Origin: Favolaschia claudopus
Taxonomy: Eukaryota; Basidiomycota; Agaricomycetes; Agaricales; Mycenaceae
Length of the DNA stretch: 64,000 nucleotides
Reading direction: 5' to 3'
NCBI GenBank assembly: GCA_037176885.1
Contig: JAWWNJ010000008.1
Location: 992,001-1,056,000, forward strand
Below the pieces are notes generated by a model. It did not search any database. It saw nothing but the letters and a program-made list of their open reading frames with translations, and was not told where the DNA came from. The position numbers and the translations under genes are program-made. This document shows, one piece after another, positions 63,936-64,000 of the stretch. Position 1 is the first letter of the stretch. The number at the start of each line of letters is the position of its first letter.

Positions 63936-64000
63936 GGTGGTGGTAGCAGTCAAAGTCTGAAGCCGATTGAGACCGTAGCTGCTGATGCGGTCAATATACA

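Overview
The window reads as nuclear DNA of a filamentous basidiomycete, probably an agaricomycete. Nearly every gene is split by 45-70 nt GT-AG introns, and the gene content fits: F-box families, a glycine-rich NB-ARC/TPR STAND protein, GMC oxidoreductase and flavin monooxygenase relics, a MITE, and single-pass membrane proteins with serine-rich stalks. All coordinates and splice sites come from hand reading. For most genes the exon phases close exactly, which is the main support for the models.

Layout: 1-1943 holds two decayed flavoenzyme genes (GMC oxidoreductase, flavin monooxygenase). 2230-9620 holds an F-box protein, an unrecognised nuclear-type protein, an asparagine-synthetase-like gene with a one-base frameshift, and a small secreted Cys protein. 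9.7-15.8 kb is a rearranged block. Two diverged direct repeats flank a segment that is an inverted copy of sequence at 23.88-24.95 kb, and that copy is split by a 4.1 kb stretch carrying the NB-ARC/TPR gene. 16.6-24.2 kb has an aldehyde dehydrogenase and three dienelactone-hydrolase-family genes (one frameshifted); a fourth, truncated copy lies in the rearranged block. 25-29 kb has two tandem membrane glycoproteins and one small membrane protein. 29.7-41.9 kb has two cis-CaaD-like tautomerases, a WRAP53/TCAB1-type WD40 protein, two tandem aldo-keto reductases, a TauD-type dioxygenase and a small hydrophobic-tail protein. 44-49.5 kb has an F-box protein and NAP1. 52.4-64 kb has an auxin-efflux-type transporter interrupted by a MITE, cytosine deaminase, a secreted protein of 544 residues, and a 30-exon GH15 gene.

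The strongest unexplained signal is a family of tRNA-like elements of about 75-105 nt. They lie in two clusters (plus strand 42.1-43.6 kb, minus strand 50.8-52.1 kb), with one outlier at 32.7 kb. All share a GACTCGR...YCGAGTC acceptor-like stem and most a canonical T-arm. Stem changes covary between copies, the anticodon position carries a variable insert, and a T-run lies shortly downstream of almost every copy, as expected for Pol III units. They do not read as ordinary tRNA genes.

Many of the enzymes (GMC, monooxygenase, ALDH, DLHs, tautomerases, AKRs, dioxygenase) could serve aromatic or aldehyde catabolism, but nothing in the sequence proves they act in one pathway.
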